Below, in pieces: positions 10,168 to 23,374 of a stretch of DNA of 64,000 nucleotides (position 1 is its first letter; every line of letters begins with the position of its first letter). Made by a program: the position numbers and the translations under genes. This stretch comes from Planococcus citri. Its lineage: Eukaryota > Arthropoda > Insecta > Hemiptera > Pseudococcidae. The notes beneath the pieces are model-generated. The model was not told the origin of the DNA. It ran no database searches and worked only from the letters and a program-made list of their open reading frames with translations. Location of the stretch: the NCBI RefSeq assembly GCF_950023065.1, contig NC_088680.1, positions 43,760,559 to 43,824,558 of the forward strand. Reading direction: 5' to 3'.

Positions 10168-11119
10168 CTTTTTCAAGATGAGTAATTTACTTGGTTCGCT
10201 TAACCTGCAACATATGATCCAAGAAATTCAATAAACTCCAAACTGAACAGATTGCGAAACTTCCTGTATCTTAATATAAAAGTTATCTTGAGTGGGCATT
10301 ACGAAACGTGAATATTAAAAATAATACGCTTCATTTGGGGCAAGTGAGGTGATCCAGAAAAATTTTAATGAATGAAGCATTAACATGATAGTAGGTAATC
10401 TTTAATTACATATATTGTGAAGACAAAGTTGATTAAATGGATTTTTATGCTTAGTTATTTTTTAAAACTGAACAAATTTGGAATGCAGTAATCATATAAA
10501 ATATTTTAGGGAGAACTTTTACAATTCAACAACTCTGATTGCGCTGAAATGCGGCGCTCGCGCTCTGAAGGGGCGTATCACCTAAACCTGAGAACCGAAT
10601 TTCTGCTGCCAAAGTTAATTCTTCAATTTTTGTCAAATTTTTTTTAAAAAGTCCGAAATATCTGGTGTCTACCTAACAAAAAAAATTACAAAATTGCAAA
10701 GAGGTACGAAATTCGGTAATGAGCTTGACAAGACAGCAGGCACGAAAAACTACCAAAATTCTTCAAAATTTGTTCTATGTGACATTTTGACAGTATTATA
10801 CTTATGAAGAAAGATTGCAATTCGAATAAACAGAAGGAAAACAAGATTTTCAGTTCTTTAAAACTGTAAATTTTCAAAAGTCTTGGCCCTGGTTGACTCC
10901 AGCGAAATCAACTATTTTCCAAGAACTTTGCAGTCTCGCTTCGCTCGCGCTGCAAAATGTTCTCTTCTGTATTTTGACTTTAATATTCAAAGATCGAAAG
11001 TTGAAGGAGAGCAATGAAGAAAACGAAATAAGAAAAAAAAAATATTTGCAAATACCGAAGTATGTACTTAGTTATCTACACCTTCTCTAATAACCGTCAA
11101 AAAATGTAAAAAATTTCAT
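10168..11119. other. array spacer between copies 2 and 3
   Basis: 5' flank of copy 2 and 3' flank of copy 3, including the conserved block at about 10860-11000 with CTTCGCTCGCGCTGCAAAAT. No gene is seen. Confidence 0.6.
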
Positions 11120-13903
11120 TCAGGATACCTCTTTTAAAAATTTCTCAAAGCTTGAATTGACAATTTCCTCTCTATTCTCATAAGACCACCACTCATCAGA
11201 CCATTCACGTTGGCGACATGGAACTTCGGCCAAATTTAGTTTATTCATGCCGCAACAATTGAGGTCTAATTTTTTTTCTAGAAATGTGGTCATCGGACAA
11301 ACGTAAGTTAACCCAGTTTTTGAATCATCGCTGATTATTTTTTCCCAGGTGCGAATAAGAGTATCGTTTTTGTCGCAAAGCCTGTCAGCATCCGGGACTG
11401 CGCTAGGATCATTATGGATTACGATTACTGCGAAATGGCTGCAACCTAACGCTTCGACTCTAATAATTCGATAAATTATTTTCGGAATTTCCACGATGCG
11501 ATCCCCTTTAGCATCCGATAAATACATTCTTCGCCAGCCGGTCGGTACCATCATTTTCAAAACTCCATTTACTCCAAAAATGACTTCATCGCCAACTCTT
11601 ATCGAATTCTGCAAGTGAAAAAATACAAGTATGTACCATTGTACCAGCACCTACATTGGCGAAAGTTCATTCAGCATTAAATATTATTCCATCATGATCT
11701 TTTACTTTAATAATTGCAGCTACAAAAAGATCGACTTTTCTCAAATTTCCTTCTGCAATGCTTTTCCAAACTGGGATCAAGTTGATATGCGAGCAACTGG
11801 CAAGCCTGGCTGAGCTCGAGTCAAAATACCACAGTGGTAGTATCTGCGATGGTGTTAAACATCCGTAAGCTTGCCCGCATGACATATCAGGGTTTCCTTT
11901 AAATGAGGACGAAGGCACTAAAATGTCTTTCAAGCACTTTTTCTGATTTTCCTGAAATATAAAAGACATTATAAAAATACCTAAGTATTAGGTATAAAAG
12001 GGGTATAAGTATTTCTGATGAAGAAAATGTTGGTATCATGCATCGACGTACGATCTCTCATCCCTAGCACGGAATGGAAACCACTTCGACACTCTGCGTT
12101 GAATTCGAATATGTAATGCCAGAAATGAAAGATTTCTCTATAATTTTTAATTGATTATGTGTAGGTAAAGGTATGAGATGGGCGTTGAATGCTTATTGCA
12201 AATTGATTCTCGGCGCTGAATTTGAAAATTTAATAACGCCAGACATTATTGCATTCTTGACAGTTTTTAATTGAATTGATGATAGGCAAGAATGAGAGAG
12301 AGACATTAAAATGCATATTGCAAATTAATATGTTTTTTTCTTCACATTTTCAAATTGAGAAAAATTTCAGAGAATCATTTTTAAAAGTTCGACCTGATTT
12401 CGTTACAATTCATTGCGATTTTTTCCCAGCTCTGAAAAATCAGACTGAATATCTTCAAGTCTAGTTCACTGCATTGGAAGTGTCAGAACTCAGAAATTGG
12501 TAATAATTATACAATCTTGAGAGATGATGACAAAATTAATTGGAGTGGTTTCTTACTTGCATGTATGTAGTAAGCAGCGCTAGAACATACGATACCTTTG
12601 AGTAAAATTCTTCATCAGCAAGTCGATAATTTTTGCATTCGTCCTTCAAATTTTCACGATCTCCGAGATATTGGTCAAATATTAAATGTTTATTGTTTTT
12701 TGAGCAATTTATAGACAGTACATTAATCCAATAAAAACCCTACAACGATACGTACAAAAAAATGAAAAAATTACAGACAAGTCATTTTAGTTTATTATTT
12801 CAAGGAGGTGCTTAGTAATCAAATCCACTTTACCAGAGTTGGATATCCATTGGTGAAATTGAACAAAATGTTGTTGTCATCTTCGTATCTAATTACAAAT
12901 TCAGAGGTACCATTGAATATTGTTTGATTTCCGATATTATACGTGTGGTTCTCTGCATTAACCTGCGTGAATATGATGAAGTATAAAAGTAGGCATAAGA
13001 AATAACGAATTTCAAATCGAATTTAGAATCTACGTAAATACTGCATGTTAATATGGAAATTCACTCTTGAGAGGTATGTATCGAAATATTTTTTCCTCAT
13101 GATGATGAATAGCTTTTTACAGAGCAATGCCGCAGGAACGGGTTTGAAATTGGAAACAAATGTTAGGTCCCCTAAAATGCCAGTTTGCAGATTTCGCATT
13201 CTTAACTCACGACTCACGTTGTAAGAATTATAAGAATTACTGTCTCACCTTTTTATAATTATAATAATCATCTTTCGTACTGTACCGAAATTCGGTCTCG
13301 TTTCTAAAAAAATATAGCTGAAAAAATTCAATATCTATTCAGTGAGAATGTGATTTAAAAGTGAGAGAAGTCGGTGAAAAATGCATGAGTCATTTACTTC
13401 ATATCCGATTTTGTATTCTCCCGTAAGTGAATTATAAATCATCGCAGGTTCATACGACTTCTCACAAAAATCAACATCATTATCTGTCAAGGAATGATTT
13501 CTCCACAAGATTAGCCGCGAGAATACGCTTTGTTTGGTCAACGAGACATCTTTGTTGAATTGCTGCTCTAGAGGGCTGGAAGCAGGGCATGCGGCAATAA
13601 CCTTATATTTTTGTATACCCCAATGTCTGGTCTTGGTATTATTATGCCAAACGTCTTCAAGGTTACCCCAATAGCCTTCGTCGCGTATATTAAGAAGTAA
13701 AGCTGTAAATGAAATAAGTGCAAGTTTGAAAAAATGAACGAATCTCGAAGTGTTGACGAATCATTATTACCACATTGGTTGAAATCATAGGATTGTACTT
13801 ATATTTCCTTGTTTACATTAAGTATATCAATAAAGCAGTCACCTTTTTCTGATCGCACTTCGGTTACAAAAAAACACAAAATAGGGAAAATCAATGGGTT
13901 CAT
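11120..13903 (-). CDS. array copy 3: secreted Endonuclease_NS-like protein, intact, catalytic His lost
   Basis: Seven exons: 13903-13843, 13702-13398, 13317-13249, 12962-12834, 12739-12596, 11951-11706, 11608-11120, totalling 1443 nt (480 aa) with all phases compatible. Signal peptide MNPLIFPILCFFVTEVRS. E2-E5 form a cysteine-containing N-terminal region. E6-E7 match the DNA/RNA non-specific endonuclease domain of insect dsRNases: the Asn motif SHINLIPVWKSIAEGN, then VIFGVNGVLKMMVP, VEIPKIIYRII, AVIVIHNDP and TYVCPM. Active family members have Arg-Gly-His followed by Leu; here it is YGCLTP (about 11850-11867). I infer a secreted nuclease-fold protein without hydrolytic activity, perhaps a nucleic-acid binder. 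The usual AATAAA at the stop is altered to AATGAA. Confidence 0.8.
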
Positions 13904-14788
13904 CTTTTCGAAGATTAATTTACCTACGTATTTGGTTAAAATTCAAACCGTACAGGCGTACACGAATACGTACGAGATAAACTTCCACAAGTTGGCTACA
14001 TGTTCTACATATTTCTAAAAATAGTTTTAATTTTACTTCCTTCTCGGCTCATATTCATTCAAAAGGCAATCTGAGAAAGTACTATGAAATATTTGTGGGC
14101 ACATACCTATATGATCCAAGAAATTCAATAAACTCCAAACTAATCAGATTGCTTTGATTTCAATAAGATTGCGTAGGTAATTTAGTTTTTATTTTTCTTC
14201 TATTTTTAATTTAAAAGCTATCTTGAGTGAGTATTATGAAATGTGAACATTAAAAATGATTCAACGTCCCGAATAGGTAATAATTCTGGCTAGTTCAACT
14301 TATTCAGTTTCAGTAGAAGGTGAAAATCAAGGTAACGTACCTACCTAGTATGTACCTACCTAACTGCTACCAAAGTTAATTGTTCATTTTTTTTTAATCC
14401 GAAAAAATACAAATTGCAAAGAAGTACGAAATTTGGTAATGAGATTGACAAGACAGTAGGCCCGAAAAACTACCAAAATTCCTCAAAATTTCTCCTGTGT
14501 GAAATTTTAAAGTCTTATAAGAAGAAAGATTGCAATTCGAATACACTGAAAGAAAAAAGATTTTCAGTTCTTTAAAACTGTAAATTTTCACAAGTTTTCA
14601 CCGTTGTTGACTCGAGCAAAATCATCTATTTTCCAAGAACTTTGCAGTCTAGCTTCGCTCGGGCAGCAAAATGTTCTCTTCTGTATTTTGACTTTAATAT
14701 TCAAAGATCGAAAGTTGAAGGAGAGTGCGGAAGAAAACGAAATAAGAAAAAAGAAAAAAGAGCAAATATTTGATTTTTGATTTGTATA
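13904..14788. other. array spacer left of the composite insertion
   Basis: 5' flank of copy 3, then the shared spacer block with CTAGCTTCGCTCGGGCAGC at about 14650. The spacer homology ends at about 14785, where the inserted sequence begins. No gene is seen. Confidence 0.6.
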
Positions 14789-15081
14789 GCGGTGTGGAGA
14801 TATAATTTTCTGCACATTACAATATGCTATTTCAAGCACATCTCCATGTATAGATCACACATACGCTAGCTACCTCCTAGAGGCCTAGCAGTACCTAGCT
14901 TCTGAGAGCTTCGTAGGTACCTGGCGACTTACCGCCTCGTTACCTACTTTTCGGACACTGAGTATATTTACGTATACCACACAGACATTTATCTAATAAT
15001 ATTAATAAGAAACATCTTCAGTTGTTATTCAATGTATTGTTTATTGATCAAGTACATAATAACAACTTACTCAAGCTATAT

Positions 15082-15246
15082 TATTTATACTGGCCTGTAC
15101 AGTATTACGAACAGGAGAGATGGCATTTCATGCCTAAGAAAGTGCAAAGCACATCACCACAGGGACTAGGGAACAGTACACGGATGTGGGAAGGTCCATA
15201 TATGTTACTCATTAAGATGAGATTTCCAATAAGGATCGTCAGTTGT
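15082..15246 (+). pseudogene. possible GPY-module remnant of gypsy integrase
   Basis: The frame encodes PKKVQSTSP and then RMWEGPYMLLIKM, resembling the 'P+++g.spKL...WeGPY.v' module at the C-terminus of Ty3/gypsy integrases. No upstream catalytic core is present, so at best this is a fragment. The match is short and could be chance. Confidence 0.35.
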
Positions 15247-15604
15247 TTTACGTAATAACTCCTGGACCCGAGTACATCTGGACAACTCTATCAGTCTAAC
15301 TGGAACACAGATCATTTACGAAATAGATCACTTGATCGCAAGCTTCACCAGTTCATATTTCGTATATGACTGGACTTGTGCTACTAATTTATCCGATTAG
15401 ATTTACGCAAACAGCATGATGTAGGTACAAGCCTACATCATCTCCGGAACACTGATAACCGATGTTAGGCATCGGGAGTCGCCAAATGACTAGCGTTTGG
15501 CTCGTTGCTCTCACAACTCGTTGGTCATGAGAGAACTAACTCACCAGATGGCGCTTTTACGTAATTAATCCGCCAGATCGCGTATTTACGGAACTAAAAT
15601 GAGT

Positions 15605-15672
15605 TGCAGCTGAATGTAGAACAATTTTCTCTCACATGAGTGACAGAAAATACTGCAATTCCTATCGCTACA
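15605..15672 (+). repeat. 68-bp direct repeat, copy a
   Basis: Identical to 18318-18385; starts TGCAGCTGAATG and ends CGCTACA. The TG/CA ends and the position of copy b at the insertion edge suggest an LTR terminus. Confidence 0.8.
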
Positions 15673-18317
15673 TATGCCCCGGATTCTCTTGATATTTTCA
15701 CGGTGACATAGGCGAGGGAATATTACGAAAATCCCAACTGAACAACGGGAGATGAAGCGCCATCCTGGATATCCCGGGAATTGCCCCAATTTCTGGAATA
15801 TTTCTTGAGTAGTGCAACGTGTTGTTATAAATATGTTTGCATGGGTGATGTGCATCGTGCAAGGAGAGGAAAGGAAATGAGGAGATGATTACAGTGTTAA
15901 AGTATATAAAAACAAATTAAAACTAATAAATATTACAAAATGTGCTTAAAATTAATAATACAAGAAGTTGTGTAATTACGAAAATCAAAATTGTACAAAG
16001 TATATAAATTTGGGCACGGATGTATATTTTTTTTAAAAAAAAATAATTTCTGGAACTGGTGATATTCTTGGTAAACTAAATTTGGCAGCGACAACAATTC
16101 ACATCTTGATGTTTCTTGAATATGGTGAACTAAAGCTGATAATGTTGTACGTAAATAACTTGTTTAGATCCTTTGAACATTTGTTGGTATTCAATTGATT
16201 GTAAATTGAATGATAAATTGTCTTACGTAACATGATTTGACCAAATGATCAATAAACTCTTCATCAACATTAAAGGATGGTGTTGGGGATCTTTACCATG
16301 CATCGTGTAGGATTCAATATTTTGGTAATTACGAAATAGTCCTCTTGGTGTAGAAGTTATTCATTCAATCACTTATGAAAATCTACTGTTCCTTCTGTTG
16401 TAGGAAGTGATATGAAATTGGAACCATCATTATTTACGTGAGAGGTAAATAGGTAGTTGTAACTCAACTGGAAATGCCTTGTACCAAATGGTCTCTGATA
16501 AATTCATGTTTTCTGAATCCAGATTTTCACATTTCATGAGTTTTCTTTGGTAAACCTTAATGTGTCTGTTGTTAGTCCTGGATTTTTATCAAGAATATCA
16601 CTCCCACATAGCATGTGTGTACTTGTGATCCAGAATTGCATGATCTGGAATATGGGTGAATTGTGAAGTTGATACATCGTATACACCTATTTCATTGTCA
16701 TTGACATCTAGTAGCTTCTCAATATCTTCTTCAGACATATTTTAAGACCACATGTTGTTTTGGCATTCCAAAATTGACAATATCTAACAGCATTTAAAGA
16801 TGAGACAATAACAATTGTTACAGATTCTTCTATCTTTTGTATTGGATTATTTCCTTTTCTGAAGTAGGAGCTGAAATATCTGTGATCATTATGAAGTGAA
16901 TGACGATATTTGGTGTTTTTTCTTGATCTGATTCCGATACAGTTACAGACTCTGCTGGTATTTGGTTTTTCTGTACAACTAGAACTGTTGGTTTCCCTAG
17001 TGTGATTGCATCTAGATACTTGTATGAAATTACTCTGCTTATTCTCTGTAATTACCACTTTCTCTGTACTACTGGATACTTTGATTCTCATATTTTCTAA
17101 AGCTGGCTTATTAGCTGATCTAGGATGATTATCCAATGTGACATTTATGAAAGTTGTAGAACTTGTCTTCCATATGTTTGACTAGATAATAGTTTCTGCC
17201 ATAGTTTAAGTAAAACTGTTTGGTGTCTGGTACAGTGTTATTTATCGATCTTCAGCCACAATACCTATATTTGGCTTTAATTTTAGGATGTCTTATAATT
17301 GGAATAAAGACTAATGCTGGTTCAAGAAGTTTAATATTGTGTTCTTTTAGCTAAACCATAAAAATTCTTTTCGAAAGGTATATGATCAGCATTGCTGGTA
17401 CATGGCATTGATCATTACTTGCAGGCACTGCTGATGGAAATCGTAAGATAATATCCTGGAAAGATTTTTCAATTTACTCCAGAATAGATTGTAGGTATTC
17501 CATGAATTGTTGAAAATCCACATTTTTGTTATTCAATTCAGTTTGACCGAATGATATTATTGGGTTGTTTTTATCTACTATTCAGTTACATAAAATTTGC
17601 AATAGATTACAGGCAGAGAATTTATTGTTGAGGTGTGGTTTATGATGGGTATCACAGTTTGTTGTGTTGTATAAATACAAGTATGGAATATCAATGATCA
17701 TTTCAATTTGCAATAGAAAACTCTGCCCCACTCGTATTTATTGAATTTCAGGGAATACTGGTTGGTGATTTTCCAAAACATCGCCAAACTCTATGAATGT
17801 CCCAGTTTCTTCCTAGTTTTTTAACTCTTCTAACTGCTGTTGCAAATAAAAAATACTCTGGTTCATATTTTCATATAACAGATGTTATTCATCAGTCCCA
17901 GCAAATTCCGTTATGGTCTACATTTCCAAATGAGGTGATGAATGAATTTAGTATATTGTCCACAGTTTTGTAAGACTGACAGTTCTTATTGTGTTGTGTC
18001 TTACTAAATTTGAAGCATTTCCAGCTGTTAAGCAATTACGACATATGGCCCAAGAACATCCAATAAGTATATGAATTTACGCAAGTCTTTCCATTGGTCC
18101 CTTCAGTGATTCCAACACTCTAAATGAATCTTTTTTCCGGATAATAGTGATTCTTCTTTATTCTTGTGAGTAATTACAAAGTTTTTCACAGAGTCAACTT
18201 TGAACTTCAAGTAACAGTAAATTCCATCATCTATTCAGCAATTTTCTGGAATATATATTGAAGAAGCACAGAACTGACCATACGATATAAACAATTCCAT
18301 CTGAATAGCTCCCAATT

Positions 18318-18385
18318 TGCAGCTGAATGTAGAACAATTTTCTCTCACATGAGTGACAGAAAATACTGCAATTCCTATCGCTACA
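18318..18385 (+). repeat. 68-bp direct repeat, copy b
   Basis: Second perfect copy, ending where normal array sequence resumes after GCGG. The bases just upstream differ from those preceding copy a, so if these are LTRs this one is truncated at its 5' side. Confidence 0.8.
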
Positions 18386-18925
18386 GCGGCCCTAAAACTT
18401 TTCTCTAAAAGACAAACATTGATTGCAATCGAATTTTTAAAGATTTCGAAAGAAATATTTGCAAATATGTACTTAGTTATCTACACCTTCTTTGATAACC
18501 GTCAAAAAATCTAAAAAATTTTATTTAGGATATCTCTTTTAAAAACCTCTCAAAGCTTGAATTGACAATTTCCTCTCTATTCTCAATAGACCACCACTCA
18601 TAAGACCATTGATGTCTGTGACATGGAACTTCGGCCAAATTTAGTTTATTCATGCCGCAACAATTGAGGTCTAATTTTTTTTCTAGAAATGTGGTCATCG
18701 GACAAACGTAAGTTAACCCAGTTTTTGAATCATCGTTGATTATTTTTTCCCAGGTGCGAATAAGAGTATCATTTTTGTCGCAAAGTCTGCCAGCATCCCG
18801 GACTGCGCTAGGATCATTATGGATTACGATTACTGCGAAATGGCTGCAACCTAACGCTTCGACTCTAATAATTCGATAAATTATTTTTGGAATTTCCAGG
18901 ACGCCATCCTCTTTAGTATCCGATA

Positions 18926-21220
18926 CCCGATTAGCGCAGTGGCAATTATTTTTGTCATTTTTACTGCCACGTTGGCATTTTCGAATATAAAATTGGCACC
19001 TATGAAATAGAAAATGATGGTAAGAGAAAATTGCCACCTAAATGTCAAAACTTTGCCACGTATTTTATTTGCGCATGCGCATCTTGCTGTGGTTGGCAAT
19101 AAATTGTGAAAAAGTTGGCAATAATTTCCTTAGAAGAATATTGCCAACATTTTGACAATTTTTTGCCAACATCAGCACCATGCGCTTGCGCGGCAAGACA
19201 TTACAGATACTAAATTTTTTTACAATTCAGTTGAAGCGCTACAAAATTCAAGTATGTTTCAGTGCTAAAAATTTTTTGGGTTTCATTGAAATAATTAGTA
19301 TATTTTGGTGGTTTTAAAGTTTAAAATTAAACTAAAATCTTAAGTACCAGTTTGGATTTTTAAATTCAATTACAAATGAGAAATTTTTAACATTTTTAAA
19401 TTATTTTTTTGGTTTTTACTATAGTTTTTCTTTCAAAGTTGGTACTTATTTCGTATTTTCAAATTTCAAAAAAAAAAATCCCTACACTCAGTCAAATTTT
19501 GTAAAAAAAAAAAAAAAGGAAAAACAAAAAAAACAAATGCGAAATAATTTACAAGGTAGGTACCTATTTTAAAACATTTCTAAATTCACAGCAATCACTC
19601 AAATTAGAAAAAAAAAACGAAAAAGAAAGGCTTATGAACGATTTCAAATATTTTTAACCAAAAAAGGCCCCCCATGTGGGTTTTTTCAAACTTAAAAAAA
19701 AAAAATTCTCCACAGAGTCATCGCCAATTTCAAAAAGGAAACAATTTAATGCAAAATAATATTTTGAACCCAATCATCAGAAAAATCTGAGCAGAATAAT
19801 TTAAGAACAAAAATTTTGAAGCTAAATCCAAAAATATGTACTCAGTTTTTGAAAAAACTACTGCAAGGGCTACTTAAATTTTGAACCCCCCTCCCCCAAA
19901 AAATTATAATTTCAATACCTGGTACTTAATTTTAATTAAACATTTTTTGAGAATAGACTATAACCTTTTTTTGTTTTTGGCAGAAATGTAAAAAAATTAT
20001 AATAAAAATTGATATGTAGGTACTAGGTACATACCTACTTAAGTATGACTGAAAATATTTTAAAATTTCATTTTAGAAATTAAACAAAGTAGGAACTTGA
20101 GTAACCATATAGGAATACGTCTTTTTGTTTCTTTTCAATTTTTTTTATTCCAACGTAATAAATAATTTTTGTTTAAAAAGATAATTGATTTAAAATTGCT
20201 TCGTCGTCGTGGTTCCTTGTCCTTTACAGGACATTGGAAATCGCATTTTTGTGGTACCCTTACAGGGTGAGGCGAATGCCTATTGCCACTGCGATTATTC
20301 TGGGGAATCGTCGTGAAAACTACTAAAAAAATTCCGAATGGGTATAATGGATCGAAAAAAATTCCAGTAAAACCAAAAATTGTAAAGCTAAATTCAGATA
20401 TTTTTTAAATTCCATTTTACAAAATAATTTTTTCCAAATCAATGAAAATAAAAAAATCAATTCACAGAATTCAACAAATTAAAAAAAATAATTGCAGTTC
20501 AATTGATATCAATTTTTAAAATTGATTTTCTTATTTTTATTTTATTTCTGAAGTAGAATTTAAAAAATTTCTGAATTTAGCTTTAAAATTTTTGGTGTCT
20601 CTAAAATTTAAAAAAATCTAGGCACTACTTTAAGGAATTTTTACCACCAAAAATATTCGTAAATTTTTTTGACATGGCCTAAATCAAAGCAATTAGCAAC
20701 ACGAGCCTGCAAGCAAATGATAAGAATTCATTTTATGTCCAATTCTTCTTGTAGTACTGGTAGCTGTAGGGTTAGGTGTAGGGTTTTAGGTGCAGGAGAA
20801 CACAGGTTCGAACCCCCCTTAGGTCAGGAAATTTTAGTGATATATTATAGGTTGGAAAAATGCAACATGATGGAAAAATACCATTTCTGAAGTCAAAAAG
20901 CTGAAACATGCAACCCTTCCCTTCATTTTTGATTTTTGAAATTTAAAATTCAAAAATGTATCCGTTATTTTGAAAATGTGAGTAGTTGACAAAAATATTG
21001 CCTTTTTGGTAATTAGTTGGCAAAACGAAATGTATATGTAATTGACAAAAATATGCCTCTGTTGACAATTAGTTGGCAAAAATTTTGCCAACTAATTGTC
21101 AAGTTGGCTATTAAATAAAACGTTTTCATTGGTGGAGATTTTGCCAACTTTTACTCGAATTTTTGCCAAAAGTTCACAATTGGCAGTTGGCAATTTTACT
21201 GCCACCGAGCGCTAATCGGG
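18926..21220. mobile_element. 2.3-kb TA-flanked inverted-repeat transposon inside copy 4
   Basis: The ends read inward CCCGATTAGCGC, then TGGCA after a 2-4 nt difference. TA is duplicated at 18924-18925 and 21221-21222, as judged against the uninterrupted paralogues. Subterminal regions (about 18945-19170 and 20980-21190) are packed with TTGCCAAC and TTGACAAT in both orientations. The interior is AT-rich and I find no transposase frame, so it is non-autonomous. TA duplication fits Tc1/mariner-type or similar superfamilies; the subterminal repeats argue for caution. Confidence 0.85.
20755..20820 (+). other. tRNA-like Pol III promoter boxes inside the transposon
   Basis: A B-box GGTTCGAACCC (perfect consensus) lies about 43 bases after TAGCTGTAGGG, which is a weak A-box. 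No cloverleaf is evident. The opening ACTGGTAGCTGTAGG resembles ACTGGTGGCTATAGG in the element at 28941-29682, so both may carry a SINE-like module. Confidence 0.35.
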
Positions 21221-23374
21221 TAAATACATTCTTCGCCTACCGCGCGGTACCGTCATTTTCAAAACTCCGTTCACACCAAAAATGACTTCGTTACCATTTG
21301 ATTTCTATAAGTGAAAGGTAGAGGTACCTAAGTGTTCATTCATCATTAAACATTATTTCATTATGGTCTTTTACCTTGATAATTGCACCTATGAAAAGAT
21401 CGACTCTTCTCAAATTTCCTTCTGCAATGCTTTTCCATACCGGTATTAAGTTTAAATGCGAACAACTGGCGAGCCTGACTGATGAGATCGAGGCAAAATA
21501 CCACAGTGGAAGTATCTGGGATGGCGTTAAACATCCGTAAGGTTGCCCACACGACAGATCAGGGTTTCCTTTAAATGAGGACGAAGGCACTAAAATGTCT
21601 TTTAAACATTTTTTCTGATTAGTCTGAAATTTAAAAGACGTTGTAAAAATACCTACCAAGTATCTATAATATTACTTTCTGATGAAAAAAATATTGAAAT
21701 AACGCCTGAAGTTAATGCTTTCTTCCCAGCTTTTAATTAATGATAGGTAATAATGAGATCAGACAATTTATACATTAAATGCTTATTGCAAATTGATGGT
21801 TTTTTTTCCAAATTTTTAAATTAAAAAAATGTAGAGAATCATTTTCGAAAATTCGACTGTAGTTTCGCAACAATAATTCATTGATTTTTTCCCAGCTTTG
21901 AAAAATCAAACTGAATATCTTTAGGTCTAGTTCACAGGATTGGAAATGTCAGAACTCAGAAACTGATATGTAATAACTTTAAAGAGATATTACCGCATTG
22001 ATTAGAGTGGTTTCATACTTGTATGCAGTAAGCAGCACAAGAACATACCTTTGAGTACAATTCTTCATCAGCAAATCGATAATTTTTGCATTGGTCCTTC
22101 AAATTTCCAAGGTTTCTAATATTTCCTTTGAATACCACGTGTTTATTGTTTTTCGAGCATTTTATAGACAGTATATGTATCCAATAAAAAGCCTACAACA
22201 ATATGTACAAAAAAGAAAAAAATTAGGTACATGTTTTTTAATTTATTGTTTCAGGTAATAAGTGCCGAGTAATCAAATCCACATTACCAGAGAGGGATAT
22301 CCATTGGTGAAATTAAACATAATGTGGTTGACATCTTCGTATCTAATTACAAATTCAGAGGTACCGTTGAATATTGTTTGATCCTCAATGTTATAAGTGT
22401 GCTTTTCTTTATTTACCTGCGTGAAAATGATAATAAAAGTAGGCATATGAAATACGTTATGAATACTCGTCTCGAATTTCTTTCTCTCATTAATATCTAA
22501 TTGAAGCATTCAAAAACGAATTATGAATCTAAATTCACTCTTGAGAGACAAGTATGTATTAAAAATTTTTTCTCCGTTCTGATGAACAGGTTTTAAGGTA
22601 AGACACAGGAACGAGTTTAAAATTGGTAATAAGTTATATAGTTCCCTTAAAAATGGCATACCTACTTATTGCAGATTTCGCATTCGAAACTCAAGTTAGA
22701 AGATCGAGATCATATTGCATGAATGTAAGGTTTATAAGAACTAGTGTCTCACCGTTTTATAATTATGATAATCATCTTTTGTACTGTACTCAAGTTCGGA
22801 TTCGTTTCTAAAAAAATACAGCTGAAAAAATGCAATATCTATTTCAGTGAGAATATGATTTAAAAGTGAGAGGAGTTGGTGAAAAAAGCATGAGTCATTT
22901 ACCTCGTATCCGATTTCATACTCTTTCGTACGTGAATTATAAATCATCGCAGGTTCGTACGACTTTTCACAAAAATCAACATCACTGTCTTCCAGTGATT
23001 GATTTCTCCACAAAATTAACCGCGAGAATACGCTTTGTTTAGTCAACGAGACATCTTTGTCGAATTGCTGCTCTAGAGGGCTGGAAGCTGGGCACGCGGC
23101 AATATATTTGTCTTCACATCTATATTCGCTAGCGGTATTATTGTGCCAAACGTCTGCAAGGTCCCCCCAATAGCTTCCGTCGTGTATATTAAGAAGTAAA
23201 GCTGTAAAAATAAAGGCGAATGTGAAAAAAAATGTACGAATCTCGAAGCGTTGATAAATATTACCGGATTGATTGAAATCATAGGATGGTATTTCCATCG
23301 ATGAAGTAGTTACCTTTTTCTGATCGCACTTCGGTTACGAAAAAACATAAAATCGGGAAAATCAATGGGTTCAT

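Larger units (their letters stand above)
14789..18389. mobile_element. composite retroelement-like insertion between copies 3 and 4
   Basis: This 3.6-kb block has no counterpart in other spacers. It is bounded by GCGG at 14789-14792 and 18386-18389, a possible 4-bp target duplication around a sequence that begins TGTGG and ends CTACA. It contains a 68-bp perfect direct repeat (15605-15672 and 18318-18385, TG...CA) and a degenerate integrase-like tail at about 15082-15246. A minus frame at 16708-17136 (142 aa) is not recognised. I read it as a decayed LTR-element composite; its internal organisation is unresolved. Confidence 0.45.
18525..23374 (-). pseudogene. array copy 4: nuclease-like gene interrupted in E7 by a transposon
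   Basis: Exons: 23374-23314 (signal peptide MNPLIFPILCFFVTEVRS), 23201-22903, 22821-22753, 22416-22288, 22192-22049, 21623-21375, and E7 split into 21304-21221 and 18923-18525 by the element at 18926-21220. Every other exon and splice site is intact, and the two E7 parts are in the same phase across the element. E6 carries SCGQPYGCLTP and the Asn of SHLNLIPVW, with one extra codon relative to copy 3 (SISSVRL). E7 holds IPKIIYRII, AVIVIHNDP and TYVCPM. A single recent insertion appears to be the only lesion. Unless the element is spliced out, the product would lose most of the nuclease domain. The stop overlaps AATAAA. Confidence 0.8.

Noticed and set aside
16078..16100. TTTGGCAGCGACAAC as an LTR-element primer-binding site
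   Set aside because: No LTR end (CA) lies just upstream, and the 68-bp repeat places the possible LTR edge 400 bp away.
16708..17136. 142-aa minus-strand frame as a gene
   Set aside because: No recognisable domain, low-complexity composition, and it lies in a decayed insertion.
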